From: Leptidea sinapis
Taxonomy: Eukaryota; Arthropoda; Insecta; Lepidoptera; Pieridae
Direction: 5' to 3'
DNA length: 64,000 nt
Assembly: GCF_905404315.1 (NCBI RefSeq)
Contig: NC_066286.1
Coordinates: 11,229,501-11,293,500, forward strand
This document shows, piece by piece, positions 36,829 through 49,507 of this stretch; positions within the stretch are counted from its first letter, which is position 1, and the number at the start of each line of letters is the position of its first letter. The position numbers and the translations under genes are program-made. The notes under the pieces are model-generated. The model saw only the letters and a list, made by a program, of their open reading frames with translations, did not search any database and had not been told where the DNA came from.

Positions 36829-36990
36829 TCAGGTTGTGGCTTCATCTACACGATCTGTTTTACAGTTGATAACCTGTGCAATTCCAATATTTCCATATTA
36901 GGAAATTGACTTGAGATGTCGCTCTTTCAAATCTAAACAATTTGTTTGTAAAATTGTTTGTGTAATTAATCCCAGAAGTAAGGGTTACTT
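36829..36990 (+). repeat. Dispersed repeat L, copy 1
   Basis: GGTTGTGGCTTCATCTACAC, TTTACAGTTGATAACCTG and TTGACTTGAGATGTCGCT match 63683-63795, where the repeat follows an RTE-like protein fragment. It may therefore be that element's 3' UTR. Confidence 0.65.
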
Positions 36991-38165
36991 AACTTTCAAA
37001 CATAACAACAAATTGTTTAAATATCCAAACTAATTTACTTTACTGGCATTTGCTACAACGATTCTGTATGCAATTATGCCTATAAAAAAGACGTGTGGCA
37101 CTCATGGACTGCCGCGGTAAAGCTATTGTATAGCATTTTTTATCAACTTAATTATTTATTTATTTTATTTATGCAATATTTTTTTTTGATAAAATTAATT
37201 TAAAAAGAAAAGAAAACGGGTAGTGAGTAAAATTTAACTTGCAAGATTTGATTACAGACAGACACCGGGACAGGTAAAACTAAATAAAAATGCTTGTCAT
37301 AATAATAAATATTGAAAAAACGTGGGACCTTCTGCACAAAAAGCATACGTGATAACCGTTGTTCTATGGCAACTGTAATGGCCGTTGCGAAATATCTATA
37401 TACATCTAGTAAGTAAGTGTTAGGTTATTTTCGTTACGGAATTTCTGGATTCGGTCTCCACGCTCAAGGCCCGCGATAGAAGCTATGCAATAGCTTAATA
37501 TAGGATAAAAATATGAATGTTTTTCTGTTTAGTTCGTTTTGTAACAATAATGAACTTGATTTAGAAAAAACTAGGCGTCTCTGTTCAGATTGTATGTTTG
37601 TACAACATCAGGAGCATTTAGGATGCAAATCGAGGTCGAGACTTAAGACACCCCGACTCGTAAAGATTAGGTGAAATGCTAGCCAGGCATCCCCTATCTA
37701 TTTTTGAAATGAAACCTTCTTTAGCGGTGTTGAGCACTTTTCTTGGGATGGGTATAAAATGTTAAACTCGCATCAGGACACGGCCTGGTCGAAAATTCGT
37801 AAGACATTCGTTGAAATTGTTGATGATTTTTCTGAGAGATTTTTTTTTTATGTAATGTAAATTGTCATCTATGTGTGCGATAGCGTAATAAAATAATATT
37901 GTATTTAACCACATAAATGCTAGTAATTTTATATATTAAATAACATTTAAACTTTTATGATTAATAAAGCAATACGTGCGAAATTATTCCCTAACCATTC
38001 CAAAATATTCAAAAATGCACAAGTAAATGTTCAAGTTTTAACTTCTGCCGGCACTCCCGGAGTACAACCCGTTATTTTTTCTTATACTACGTCTTTTAAG
38101 CACTTTTTTCTCGAAGGGTTAAGAAAGCGAAAAAAACAAAAGCTCCCAGGCGGCTTAATTTTATC
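36991..38165. other. Stretch with a short coding-like remnant
   Basis: Mostly AT-rich. From 37957 an open frame reads AIRAKLFPNHSKIFKNAQVN, then QVLTSAGTPGVQPVIF, and is cut by the family-A insertion at 38166. It may be a TE remnant; I do not recognise it. Confidence 0.3.
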
Positions 38166-38482
38166 CGACGCCTTTTTTTTAATGATAATGAGGGACGAGA
38201 CGAGCAGGACGTTCAGCTTATGGTAAATGATACGCCATGCCCATTACAATGCAGTGCCGCTGAGGATTCTCAAAAAACCCAAAAATTCTGAGCGGCATTA
38301 CAATTGCGCTCGTCACCTTGAGACATAAGATGTTAAGCCTCATTTGCCCAGTAATTTCACTAGCTACGGCGCCCTTCAGACCGAAACACAGTAATGCTTA
38401 CACATTACTGCTTCACGGCAGAAATAGGCCCCTTTGTGGTACCCATAATCTAGCCAGCTTCCTGTGCAAAGGAGCCTCCAAC
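38166..38482 (+). mobile_element. Family-A repeat, full length
   Basis: A T-run then AATGATAATGAGGGACGAG at the start, and TGTGCAAAGGAGCCTCCA at the end. All internal blocks present. Confidence 0.86.
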
Positions 38483-40490
38483 AAATACCGTTAATGTATA
38501 CAAATATGCTTACAAAACTTAACAAATCATATACAAAAACCTTCCTCGAGAACCACGCTATCCATTGGTGAATCGAATGAATAGCACGAAAATCGGTGCA
38601 GTAGTTCGTATTATGAGTTGCACAATTATAATTCAAAAATTATGTATAGGTAATAAGTATGTTATACTTGCATGTGGTCGTTGCCTGTAAGTGCAATAAC
38701 ACTTAGACTTATTTAGAATAATATTTACTGTAATAAGTTGGTGATTATTGTTTTGGCGATGCTAATAAATAAATAAATGATTTTATTGCGAACCGACAGA
38801 CGCGGTGGAGGACATTGGTTTAAAATATGTAGTTATTATTCAGTCTTCTGCAATTAGTTGCACAAAGGGATGTCTTTTATTTCTTTCCTACGTTTTCAGA
38901 CCTAAATACCCTTAAGCCTCCATCTCCAGCCACACGATTTTTATCCTAGGGAAATTTAATACATTTTATTAAGATATAATGTAAGAAATTTTTGTTTGAG
39001 AACCTTACGAAAATATAAATGCTATATATACATTTACCTTAAATTCTTAAAATGTGCAGCAGAATAAAAAATATAAGCGATAGGATAAACCGCGTGATTC
39101 TGCGTGATCAAGTGCGTGGGCCAGAGCTAACCCTATCTCAAGAAGTACACCATTCATTATTTTATTTCTATGGCAATCAAAATATATATTTTTTACATCA
39201 TGTTACAAATTAATAAAATATATTAAATATGGCATCATCAGATATTGAGAATATGAATAAAGAATATGTCCTCATCTGCTTAAAAAAACCTTAAATCAGA
39301 ATAAAGATTTAATTATTAAAACAGTCACTTGGGTAATGTCTGCAAAAAATCTCTTTTGAACTACGGTTGAACCTTATTAAATTCTAGCCTTGACAGATAT
39401 TGTTTCGCGATATACTTATTAATATTTTAAATTTAGTACTAAAATAAAATACTTCTCGTAAATCGGGTGGGTGAAGATCAGTTCCTGTTCGATTCTCAGT
39501 CTATATGAAGAAAAAGTGTGTGTACTTATGTATGCACGCAAAAAGTTATACTTCTTTGGCCTAACAAAGCAAAATTCCTTAAAATTATTTATTCCTCGTC
39601 CTATTCTACGTTTGTAGAAAGAACAATATTGTAAAAATCTTGCAACGATGGACTTGACAATTAATTATGAAATAACCAATACGGCTGTACGGGCTTGAAC
39701 CCTTTGCCTATCTTAATGACGAAGAAACCAAAAAAAAAAATAACGAATGCCGCAAACGTCAGAAAATTTTACTTCACCCAGTTACTTTTATGTTACAGTG
39801 ATGCGCGCGCATCTTAAAATTTCACTCTCATCATTTATTCATGACGCGCCTAAAGAAGTATAACTTAAAAAAAAAGAAAAAAGCCACTAGCCATTGCTGA
39901 CAACTATATTCATAGATATACATTATTTTGTTAAACCTGGCATGATCAGATATGATAAATCTTGTGAATATGAATGAACTGTTCGCAATAATAATAGCAT
40001 TTTCTTTAGTAATGTCTCGTGACACAACAACAATGGAGTATCTTGCGTGGTGTAAACAACGTAAGGAATACTAAATATCTGTAGCCATCCATCATGAGGC
40101 AGCTTGCGCTGACACCTACACAACCTTCCTTAATTCATCATTCATATAACTTAGTGTAGATTATGGATATTCATGAATTTATGGACATTTTTGTAGGTAA
40201 AAATTCTTTAGATCTCCCATGTTCTTGAACATAATGTTTAAAGTAACTTTTACAATATATTTTCGTTTTTATTAGATCTCTCAACATATTTAACTTAACG
40301 TAAGCGAGCTCTTCCTGTGGTGATAATTAATGCGAATTTACACTACTGCAAACACTTGGTTTTTCTTGTAATTTAATCAGTTATATTTTGTATAATTATT
40401 TTGTTATTAGTTTTAATATGCTTATTACTTACTTACATAATTTTCCAAATATATATATATATATATATATTATTTTCCTCAATAATCTTA
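38483..40490. other. Stretch without recognised features
   Basis: AT-rich, with no coding frame longer than about 66 codons and no repeat match within the window apart from a (TA)n run at 40450-40470. Confidence 0.5.
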
Positions 40491-40596
40491 AAAAGGTTAA
40501 CACACCAAATTGACAGCGAACATCCTGTAGAACAAGTTGGCTTTCGCTCAGGTTTCAGTACATTGGATCATATCCCATACCTTAAAAGGCATAAAA

Positions 40597-40672
40597 GGCA
40601 TTTATTTTCTCAAAATTGATTCCTTTAGAATTCTTTTTGATGTCATTTCTTATACTACTAGATCCTACTACC
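40597..40672 (-). mobile_element. Family-D LINE 3' scrap nested in the RTE-like element
   Basis: TTTATTTTCTCAAAATTGAT, TCCTTTAGAATTCTTTTTGA and TGTCATTTCTTATACTACTA are the reverse of the family-D 3' end (compare 31905-31970). Confidence 0.7.
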
Positions 40673-41184
40673 TTAGAACAAGACTTCGAAAAATATAAAG
40701 AGTACATACAATAGACCACTTTACGCAGCTTTTGTTGATTATAACAAAGCATTTGATATTATTAGTCACGATTCAATTTGGTACGTACGGAAATCCCTTG
40801 AAGTACCTCAAAAATATCAGAACATAATAAAATACATCTACTCTAACAGTACCAGTAATGATAAATTGGACACAAGAGAAGAGTTTATAAAAATCGAACT
40901 AGGAGTAAAACAAGGAGGACCTCTGTTCCCAAAAATCTTTATTTCGGTACTGGATTGTATATTTTGACAAATTAACTGGGTAAACAAAGGCATTATAATT
41001 AATGGCTGTTTCTTGAGTCATCTTAGGTTCACTGATGACATCGTAGTATTAGCAGAAACACCAAAAGACCTAGAAAATGTGACCAATTCACTGGACAAAG
41101 CAAGTTTAAAAATTGGTTTAAAAATGAATTTCAATATAACCGTAGTGATGACCAACAGCTTTAAGATACAAACAAAAAAATAAT

Positions 41185-42115
41185 AGAAAATCATTTATTT
41201 CGCACTTTACATGTACAAATTAACATTTTATACTGACCCCCAAACAAGGCGTTGCCTGTCTCGTCGGGGAAATATTAGAATTAACATAAAATAAAGATAT
41301 ACAAGCGGCTAGTGACAACAAACTGATTATTAAAATTTAACTAATCATATAAAGAAATAAACTAAAAGTATTAACTATACAAGTATTGTGTGTATATGTA
41401 GGTAAATAATTTGATAGAAGCTCTTTAGCCTTGAAGATGGAGTGTTCTTTAAATTCACATAGCTGGATCAGTTTATTAAAAATCCGGGGGTGTAAAAAGG
41501 TTGGAAAGTGACATGCAAATGCAGTTTTGACAGTAGTAACAGGCAATTTGTAAACTCGGTTTTTAAGCAATGTATTGTACTCTTTTGAGTTCAGAGCTGT
41601 TTTGTTTGACAGACAGGTTTTTTTCAGACATGCTTTTCAGGTAAAGCTTTCGAACGCTGAGCACCTGAGCGTCGCTGTACAAAACATTCGTTGGGCATCT
41701 AATCGGTTTCCTCAAAGCGACTTTTAACACAGCTCTTTGCGCTCTTTCCATTTTTATTAGGTTGGTAGAATTTGTACCTCACCAGACTAGAATGCAGTAA
41801 TTTATGATCTATTGTCCGAGGGCTAAATAGATGCTTTTTAATAATGAAAGCTCGGCCGACCTCGTAGCAATTTAATGGTGTATACCAATAATCGTAAACG
41901 AGTTGAGACAGCAGCAACGTGATCTCTGAAACTTAATGTTTCGTCTACGACTATGCCAAGATATCTTATTGCGTTAACTCTTTTTAAAAGTGCATTTTTG
42001 AGCTGTACGTCTAGTAAAGTTTGTACTGTGAATTTTAAGATTCTGCTGTTGGCTTGGTGATTAAGCAGAAATCTTATAAAAGCATTGAAATCTAGTTTTA
42101 GGAGAATTTAAATTT
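41185..42115 (-). pseudogene. CR1/Jockey-like LINE ORF2 part, minus strand, nested
   Basis: Reversed, 41750-42000 reads RVNAIRYLGIVVDETLSFRD and HVAAVSTRLRLLVYTIKLLR. 41563-41751 reads MERAQRAVLKVALRKPIRCP, TNVLYSDAQVLSVRKLYL. 41337-41570 continues as FPTFLHPRIFNKLIQLCEF. The reading frame changes between the parts. It separates parts 2 and 3 of the RTE-like element. Confidence 0.82.
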
Positions 42116-42669
42116 AATACGTTGAAAAATATATGTACATGGGCAAACAAATATCATTTGAAAAAAAAATCCAACGAAGAAGTCGAAAGAAGAAGGAATT
42201 GAACCTGGAAAATATTTTAGTCTTTAAAAGAAACTTTAAAGGAAGATATCAATTTAAAGCTTAAGAAAACTGTAGTCGACACATGCTTATTACCTTATCT
42301 TCTATATGGACATCAAACATGGACATTTCACGAATGAAATAAAACAAAAGATTAGAACGACACAGAAAGCAATAGAAACAAGCATATTAAAAATAAGAAA
42401 ATTGAAAAGATAAGAAATGTTCTAATCATACAAAAAACAAAAATAAAAAGATGGACTGACCCACACATTGAAACTAAAATGGCAATGGGCCGGTCATTTA
42501 TCACGACTCACAGACAAGAGATGGACGATACAGGCAACGAAATGGAAAGGGCCGTTGAGTATTAGAAAAAGTTGGAAGACCGTGTAAGAGGTGCGCTGAT
42601 GATGTGATTGAATACGCTGGAAAAGACTGGCTAATAACTGAAGGAGTTCACTTCACTGTGAAGTGTCAC

Positions 42670-43389
42670 ATATTTATTTATTATTTGTTGAATATTATGG
42701 TTATCAATCTCTGTTCGGGACTCATTATATATATATATATATATTCATAGGTAATACTATATCATTATGCCCTGCAACAAAATAGTAAATATGCAAGTAT
42801 TAGATGCTTGCGGCATAAAAAGTTGCCGCAGTCTACCCGGAAGTTACCCTGTGCACAAGTGTGTAAAGTCGAAAAGATAAACTAATATAATTAAAACGTA
42901 AAACGCTGAAACATATTGAAACACAAATTTTATATAACTATTGAATTAATGCAGCTTGCATTTGTCTAACGGCGGTGAGTCTCAATGGATTTGTACTGTC
43001 GGAAACGAAGCGAGCCAACTGAAGCTTATTTACTAAAGCCTACTCTTTGTGATTCTATTTTCCGTGTATTCTATTGTGCTCTGAAAAATGAAACATCCAA
43101 ACACTTATTATTTAATATAAAAGTAAGCCTAGAGATGTTAGTGATATTTACAATTTATGAGTTTGGAGGAGTTTATTCTTGTGCAACACAGTTAAGTTCT
43201 CGGCTAAAAAGCAAAAGGTTTATCGCACTATCAAAGATGTATTGTAAAAATGACTATTATGACCTGAATAGCGTAGTGATTGCAGAGCAACCGTTAGGAA
43301 CGTTGCTGTAGTGTTAGAAAATATATTGCATCGACTTGGTTGTAAATTCTATTCTTAGATCAATGCTGATACTTCTGGAAGAGTGTGAA
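42670..43389. other. Stretch with an unassigned 108-codon open frame
   Basis: The plus frame 42985-43311 (MDLYCRKRSEPTEAYLLKP...) is the longest non-TE frame in the region. It has no recognisable domain, promoter or splice context, and may be part of the degraded retroelement that follows. Confidence 0.25.
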
Positions 43390-43800
43390 GATGGCCTGCG
43401 AATGAATGAAATCGTCGTAAAGTGTCTCATTGATAGAGAAACTCTAGAAGATGGAAATGACTGCTGATGAGTCATTAGTACTGATTGGAATGAAAATAGA
43501 CGTTAGTAAGATGATGTAATTGTTGAGAGAGAACTACGTATTATAGAATGTAATATTGATGGTAAAACAGTGGAAGAAGTGAAAGGATATACATTTCGGA
43601 AGTTCGCTTACTATAGATGGAAATGTGAAGCTGAAATGTACAGGAGAGCGAAACTAGGCAACTAAATAAAGGTTTGGTACGGGCCATAATGTTTTCAACA
43701 AAGCCCTTCTGACTATTCATACAGGAGTGTTGATTCCTCCGCTTACTAAATGTTCAGTATGGCAGAAGAAATATGAAACTAGAATAATTAATTAAGAAAT
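43390..43800 (+). pseudogene. RTE-like ORF2 middle part, heavily decayed
   Basis: Plus-strand pieces read LLEECEDGLRMNEIVVKCL, then IDGKTVEEVKGYTFRKFAYY, RWKCEAEMYRRAKLGN, NVFNKALLTIHTGVLIPPLT and SVWQKKYETRI in changing frames. They follow the order found in the same RTE-like family whose C-terminus lies at 31558-31890. Confidence 0.7.
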
Positions 43801-44030
43801 GAGTATTTAGGGTTGTTTGTTAAATTATTCAGAAACAATGAGAAAAGAGTGCAAGATGGAGTAAATAAAGAGGTCAATAAAAAAGTTCCAACATTCCGTG
43901 CATATTAATAAAAGTGAAGTGCCAGTTTGGAATACCCAATGAAAATTACATACTTTTTTAATCTTAGCACAATCCATTTTTATAAATTATTGATTTTAAT
44001 TTTGACCGAACTGTAAATGGTAGATAGCGC

Positions 44031-44277
44031 ATGTTTTTTTTTAATGAAAACAAAGACAAGACCAGCAGCACGTTCAGCTGACCAGTAATTGATACGCCTT
44101 GCGTATTACAATGCGGTGCCGCTCAGGATTCTTGAAAAACCCAACAATTCTGAGCGGCACTACAATTGTGCTTGTCACCTTGAGATATAATAATATATTA
44201 AGTCTCATTTGCCAAGTAATTTCACTAGCTACGGTGCCTTTCTAAAATAGGTGCCGTTGTGGTAACACTGGTATAAG
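44031..44277 (+). mobile_element. Family-A repeat, internally deleted
   Basis: T-run, AATGAAAACAAAGACAAGAC to ATTTCACTAGCTACGGTGCC, then a deletion and the closing GTGCCGTTGTGGTAACACTG. Confidence 0.8.
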
Positions 44278-46139
44278 TATGTCAAGGAAAAGCACTTCAT
44301 GCTGTTTTTTTTTAATTAATTAAGACTGCGTGCAAAAAAATTTAAAATAAAACCTATGAAATTGTGAAAACCACAATAACAAATTCTAGGCGGACTAAGG
44401 CTGAGATCAATAGAGCGTACTTAGACTTTGCTCAGACCTTACTCACGTATAACTTTGCTGTGTTCGAGAAAACGCGATCTTGTTATTTGCATTAGGCTGT
44501 CTTAGCTTAAGCTCAGCATTATTTCAGCTGTCAAATGACCATGAAAACGAAATCAAAGATCATGTAAGGCTTACACTCAATTATTTTTTCGTAATTCAAG
44601 TCTAAGCAATCTGAGTACGATCTATAAATCCCAACCTGAGTCACGTGAGGAAGGATATCCACTTTACATTGCACGTACGTATTGCTTATACTACGGAAGA
44701 TAATCGTCCAGAAATACTTGGGGTGATCGAACTGTTCACGCATAATGATTTATCACAATAAAACAGAAAATTACGATCTTTAAATTTTATAAAAAGAGGC
44801 ATTGTTAATTTCCCGGTGGGTACGGGGTTTTGTCCAAAGTATTGGGCCTTTGGGAATGTATTTAAAGGTCAAAGGACTTCAAGGGGATTGAGAGTATGTT
44901 TACATTATCGGAGATAGCGATGGTTTAATAAAATAATGTATATCTATGTATATACTCGTCAGAAATATCGAGTTGTTTTTCTTTTCTTCATTTCGAGAAA
45001 CAAATAGTAACAGCCTTCCATTTTACTGGATGAAAAGTATTTCAGTATAAAATTTGATATATTAAAAAATATACAGCGAGATGCTTGTCTAAACAATATC
45101 TGTCAAGTCTAGAAGTTAATACAAATTCAAACTGAATTCAAAAGAGATTTTTGCAGACACAACCGTAAGTGACTGTACTCGTAATGAAACCTTTATGTTG
45201 ATATAAGACTTTTGATATAAATATTAAATATAATATATTATAATGTTAGAAGCATAGGTAGAAGATGTAATTTTGGAGATGACAACAATGACAGCAGGCG
45301 TTATGGTGGAAGTGATGACAGGAGATGTCATCTTTGAAGCAGTTGGGGCGTCAGTGAGTCTATATAAGCCCGTACGCGCCTCATTAGACACTCATGCGCC
45401 TCTCTCCGAGAGAAGGTCGCCTTCGATGAGGGCTTAGAGGGCACTTGCTCAAAACCAAACTCAGGTGGTGTTTAGTGGGTAGGCACTTAGGTTTTACTTG
45501 AGTCCCACATAACCAACGCAGGCGGCTGCGTTGGTATGCATTAGTTTTCACCACCTAGCTCCTATCTTTATTCCGGAGGGTTGCTATGACTGGTCTGTTA
45601 TAATATTAAGACTAACGTTACCTATATTAATAACTTATGTATTATTAAACAAAAAATTTAAAAAATAATTAATTGCTTGAGTTTTCATTTTAGATCCTAG
45701 TTTTACTATTTTTTGTGCTCTGTGCTCATAGAGAATTAATAGCTTGTAAATCTTCGTGTGATAGGACTGCGTGTTAGTAGCGCTCTCTGGGTTTCCATGG
45801 AAGACCAGCGTTGTGTATTCTTTCGAAAACACAACTATGCTGAGTTGGGGGCCCATTGGCGTCATTAGATCATAATTAGAATACTTTACCTTTAAGAACT
45901 ATTATCAGAATGTATAATGACGTCAATAAACATTTTTTCTTTCTTTCTTTCAAACTTAGCAGGGTTGTATTTTTAATAGTTTCAAGATATGAGTTATTTT
46001 AGTCAATGGATTGTTTGATGATTATAGTCCATATGTCCACCCATCTATAGCACAATAAAAGTAATAGAACAGTGGCATAACTGAGTGGTATCTGAAATTT
46101 ATACCTACGTCTGCGCGGTGCACTAGGGTTGGTACATTT
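44278..46139. other. Stretch with a GC-richer block and a hairpin
   Basis: Mostly featureless. 45280-45600 is GC-richer, contains a TATATAAG-like box at 45361-45368 and the hairpin at 45512-45535, and may be the 5' or 3' untranslated end of an unrecognised element. Confidence 0.35.
45512..45535. repeat. Perfect 10-bp hairpin
   Basis: ACCAACGCAG, loop GCGG, then CTGCGTTGGT. Confidence 0.85.
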
Positions 46140-46345
46140 ACATATATTTACAACAGCTAATTTAACTCGGACAGCGACGAGTCGCGGTGGCGTACGGCGT
46201 GACACTCAATAGTTATGTCTTCCCAAGATTGCTTAGCGGTCGTGTAAATCGTGTGAATGTGTGTGTGTGCGTTGTTTCCGGCTGATTATCAAGTTAAAGA
46301 AAGTACTGTTCTATTACTGTATTCTGTCTGTAGCGTATGATGATT
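46140..46345 (+). repeat. Dispersed repeat K, plus-strand copy
   Basis: CCAAGATTGCTTAGCGG, GTGTAAATCGTGTGAATGTG and AAAGTACTGTTCTATTACTG pair with the reverse of 674-845. Confidence 0.55.
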
Positions 46346-47440
46346 AAGAGGGAACATATCTTAGGCCTTTTTCACGACTTAATAATTCTAAAACAACATA
46401 CCGTCATGCTAACGCAAGTAAGGCAATTAGAAATTCAGCTCCGACTAAAAATCATAAGTAAATAACTCAAATTTGTAGTTTCGTACTTAGCAATCACATC
46501 CTCCTCGGCGTAACGACATTTTTTCAACTAAATGGAAAGGAAGTATTCTATATTAAATAGTAAAAACAATGTAGAGAAGAGTTTTGTACGCTTGTATGGA
46601 AAAATAGACACTAAATTTTCTACATAATAATGAATAATTTCCGTTGTAAGTAATTGAACCTTACAATAGAATCGCTCGCCTATGTAACATATTCGTGACC
46701 GATGTATAATAACTTCCTGAATCGAAAGCGACCAAAAGTTACTCTTCAACGCCGCAATGTTGTGGCAATAAATTCTATTTTCTTTATGATGATTAAAACG
46801 AGTCGGAGACAAAAGAAATTACTTAAGCGACGCCGTCAGTGTGGTTGAGTTATTACGTGAGGTGGCCTTGTTGTCAACTTACTAAATACTTACATAGAAA
46901 AAAGGATAAGTTTACGCTAGGAGAAAATCCCTTCAAGTAAAGGTAGTTTTCATCTTTTATACATTGCTTAAGGCACGAATTTCTAAGGTGGCTACTGTAA
47001 TTGTGATGTCGTATTGAATTTTTGGGTCAATCAAGGCTCCTTAGCGACTCTGTATTGTGCTAACAAATATGGATGTAATCTCTTGTATGGATAAATCCGA
47101 ATTAAATGATTATTATTATTATTGCAATGGGCAGTGCTGGTCACCTATCATCGGGTACTTCTTCTCATAAAAAATCTTATTTATTTTATTACATATACCA
47201 ACAATAACTCAACATTAACATTTGAATTGTACTTACATACTAGTTCTTTTTTTATGGAATAGGAGGACAAACGAGCGTACGAAGGGATGGCCTCATGGTT
47301 CTAGGTTGGTTTTTATAATTTAAAAAAAGGTACATTCAACATTTTAAAGAAGAATAACTCGAATCTTAATTCCAATATAAAATAATACAATATGAATTAG
47401 TGTGAAATTTATTTCAAAAATCTTTTTTCTATATGACTTA

Positions 47441-47812
47441 CGGCCGTTTTCAATATCCTATCTATCCTACTAGAGGTAGACAATTCTATCCTTATCGACA
47501 GATATATATATATATATATATATATATCGACATGGGTACCTTCAAGAAAAGCGCGTACACCTTCCTTAAAGGCCGGCAACGCTCTTGTGATTCCTCTGGT
47601 GTTGCAGGAGAGTGTGGGCGGCGGTGATCACTTAACACGAGGTGACCCGTACGCTCGTTTGTCCTCCTATTCCATAAAAAAAAAAAAAAAAGATAGCATT
47701 CTAATATAATAATACATAATAAAACAATATTGGACATAACTATGGAAAGATAAGATCTTGTCATTAAACGGCGATAGCAATATATCCGTAACTAGAGATA
47801 CGTTATTGAAAA
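47441..47812. mobile_element. TIR element I, copy 2, interrupted by a LINE F end
   Basis: The left part (CCGTTTTCAATATCCTATCT, ACTAGAGGTAGACAATTCTA) and right part (ATTGGACATAACTATGGA, AGATACGTTATTGAAAAC) match 26268-26471. About 165 bp of LINE F plus an (AT) run and an A-run lie between them. Confidence 0.78.
47529..47690 (+). mobile_element. LINE family-F 3' end nested in element I
   Basis: Reads MGTFKKSAYTFLKGRQRSCD and SSGVAGECGRR, stop, then GTACGCTCGTTTGTCCTCC and a 16-base A-run. A short, fresh-looking copy, nearly the same as 19250-19396. Confidence 0.85.
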
Positions 47813-48196
47813 CTGTTACACGTGTCGTGAAATATTATTCATAAAATATTATATTGTACTAAAAAGAACTAGAGTATTATCAAGGATAGAAATACATCGC
47901 TTTATGTGTGGAAAATGTTTTGATATTATGTTTTCACGATAATATTGTGTTGGTTTCTTGCAATTATCTAACGTAAACAATGTCTACGAAAAATATTGTT
48001 GTGTTATTGTCTTGTTAAAGAAAATATAAAGTATAATACTAACTAATTGGCTATTAGTATAAAGACGTGCAACAAACATATTTGTTAGTTGTTTTCGCAT
48101 TGAAATAACGTATTTTACTGAAAATGTTTTTGCTAAGATCTAACTAGCTCTTAATCAAGGTAAAATAACTTTAACAATATTGTTGTCATAATTTTA

Positions 48197-48372
48197 GGAG
48201 GAAAAACGAACGTACGGGACACCTGGTGTTAAGTGATCACCGCCGCCCACATTCTCTTGCAACACCAGAGGAATAACAGGAGCGTTGTCGGGCTTTAAGG
48301 AAGGAAGGTGTACGCGCTTATGAAGTATTGTCGTATAGTCCCGGAAATACCGCACAAGGAAGCTCATTCATT
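48197..48372 (-). mobile_element. LINE family-F 3' end, minus strand
   Basis: Starts AGGAGGAAAAACGAACGTAC (reverse of the 3' UTR) and runs through the reverse of the FLKGRQ..CD coding part to GAAGCTCATTC. A further short piece of the same end is at 47250-47285. Confidence 0.82.
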
Positions 48373-48592
48373 CCCTTATTATATATTAAATATTTTAATT
48401 ACTTAAATCTTCTTTTTTTAAATTCAAATTTGGAACGCGCTTATAATGTTACAAACTTTGATAATTACCCACCATTTCACGCATTGTTTTTAGAATAATA
48501 TTTATTCACTATAATGAATTAGTATTAACAATTTTCGCTCGTTCGTTCGACAATTATTTCTTCACTGCTTAATAACCAACCAGCACGAAAAG

Positions 48593-49200
48593 CCCGGTCG
48601 CCTTAAAGAAAATTTGGCTATACCTTCTCTTAGATTCAAAAATATTTACTGTGTTCCAAACTTCAATCTTGTCATGTGTCGAAATCATGCTAGCTATCTA
48701 GGACCTTCAATATATAACCAAGAAAATAATAAAATAAAAATTGCGGACCTCTCTTCTTACAAAGTAAGATCTACAGTACGAGAGTGGCTTTTACAACTCA
48801 GCTATGATGAAACCGAGAAAATTACTAACTCAAAATTAATATAACTTTATATTTTTAATTATGAATATTTATTTATAACTTTGCATTATCTATATAACTA
48901 TTTGTTTTATCTATTATTGTTTAATTTTATACAGTTCTTATTATAAGATAGGTATGCGTTGAATTTAGATAAATAATGTTTAAGTGTCAGTCTTAGTTCT
49001 ATTTCATTCATTATTAACATTAAATAAAATTACATAGCAGACGGTAATCACTGGTTCGCTCTGCACAGGGTTTCCTAGTGAGCCATCCAGAGGAATTTAA
49101 TTTAAAGGTGCCTCTTTGTTTCTGTTTTTGAGACCGAGGCTGTAAATTTATATAAGGCATGAAGAACAATGTATTTAATTATAATTAATAATAAAAAAAA
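48593..49200 (+). pseudogene. Non-LTR retrotransposon ORF2 C-terminus and 3' UTR
   Basis: The frame ending at 48844 reads GRLKENLAIPSLRFKNIYCV, VMCRNHASYLGPSIYNQENN, KIKIADLSSYKVRSTVREWL. This has the shape of LINE ORF2 ends (a surface-exposed GPxIYN box followed by a short helical tail). A 3' UTR follows with CACTGGTTCGCTCTGCACAG and an A-rich end at about 49190-49203. Confidence 0.7.
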
Positions 49201-49239
49201 AAATAAAGAAAACAGAATTTCAGTCATTTTCAAGATGAT

Positions 49240-49507
49240 TACCGTGTTTTTTTTTTGGCTGCTGCTTGGCTGATGGTAATTGATTCTCCGTGCCCATTAC
49301 AATGCAGTGCCATAACATAATAGACATAAGATGTTCAGTCTCATTTTTCCAGTAATTTCACTAGCTACGGCGCCCTTCAGACCGAAACACAGTAATGCTG
49401 AAATATTATTGCTTCATGGCAGAAATAGGTACCGTTGTGGTACCCATAATCTACCCGGCATTATATCCTGTGCAATGGCGTAACCCACTGTGGAGCCCCA
49501 CTGGTAA
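49240..49507 (+). mobile_element. Family-A repeat, internally deleted
   Basis: TTGGCTGATGGTAATTGAT, a missing middle, then ATTTCACTAGCTACGGCGCC to CCCACTGGTAAAA. About 50 bp of the usual 5' third is missing. Confidence 0.8.

Larger units (their letters stand above)
40492..42665 (+). pseudogene. RTE-like retrotransposon, catalytic RT region, broken by two insertions
   Basis: Part 1 (40492-40590): THQIDSEHPVEQVGFRSGFS. Part 2 (about 40675-41170): YAAFVDYNKAFDIISHDSIW, ELGVKQGGPLFPKIFISVLD, a stop, then LRFTDDIVVLAE (the FxDD catalytic box) and LDKASLKIGLKMNF. Part 3 (42117-42665): LLPYLLYGHQTWTF and the degraded C-terminus. It is interrupted by a family-D LINE scrap (40597-40672) and a minus-strand LINE (41185-42115), and carries several stops of its own. 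Confidence 0.85.

Noticed and set aside
38376..38636. 86-codon minus-strand frame
   Set aside because: Runs across the end of the family-A copy; a repeat shadow.
42985..43311. 108-codon plus-strand frame as a gene
   Set aside because: No domain or gene context; listed only as an unassigned frame.
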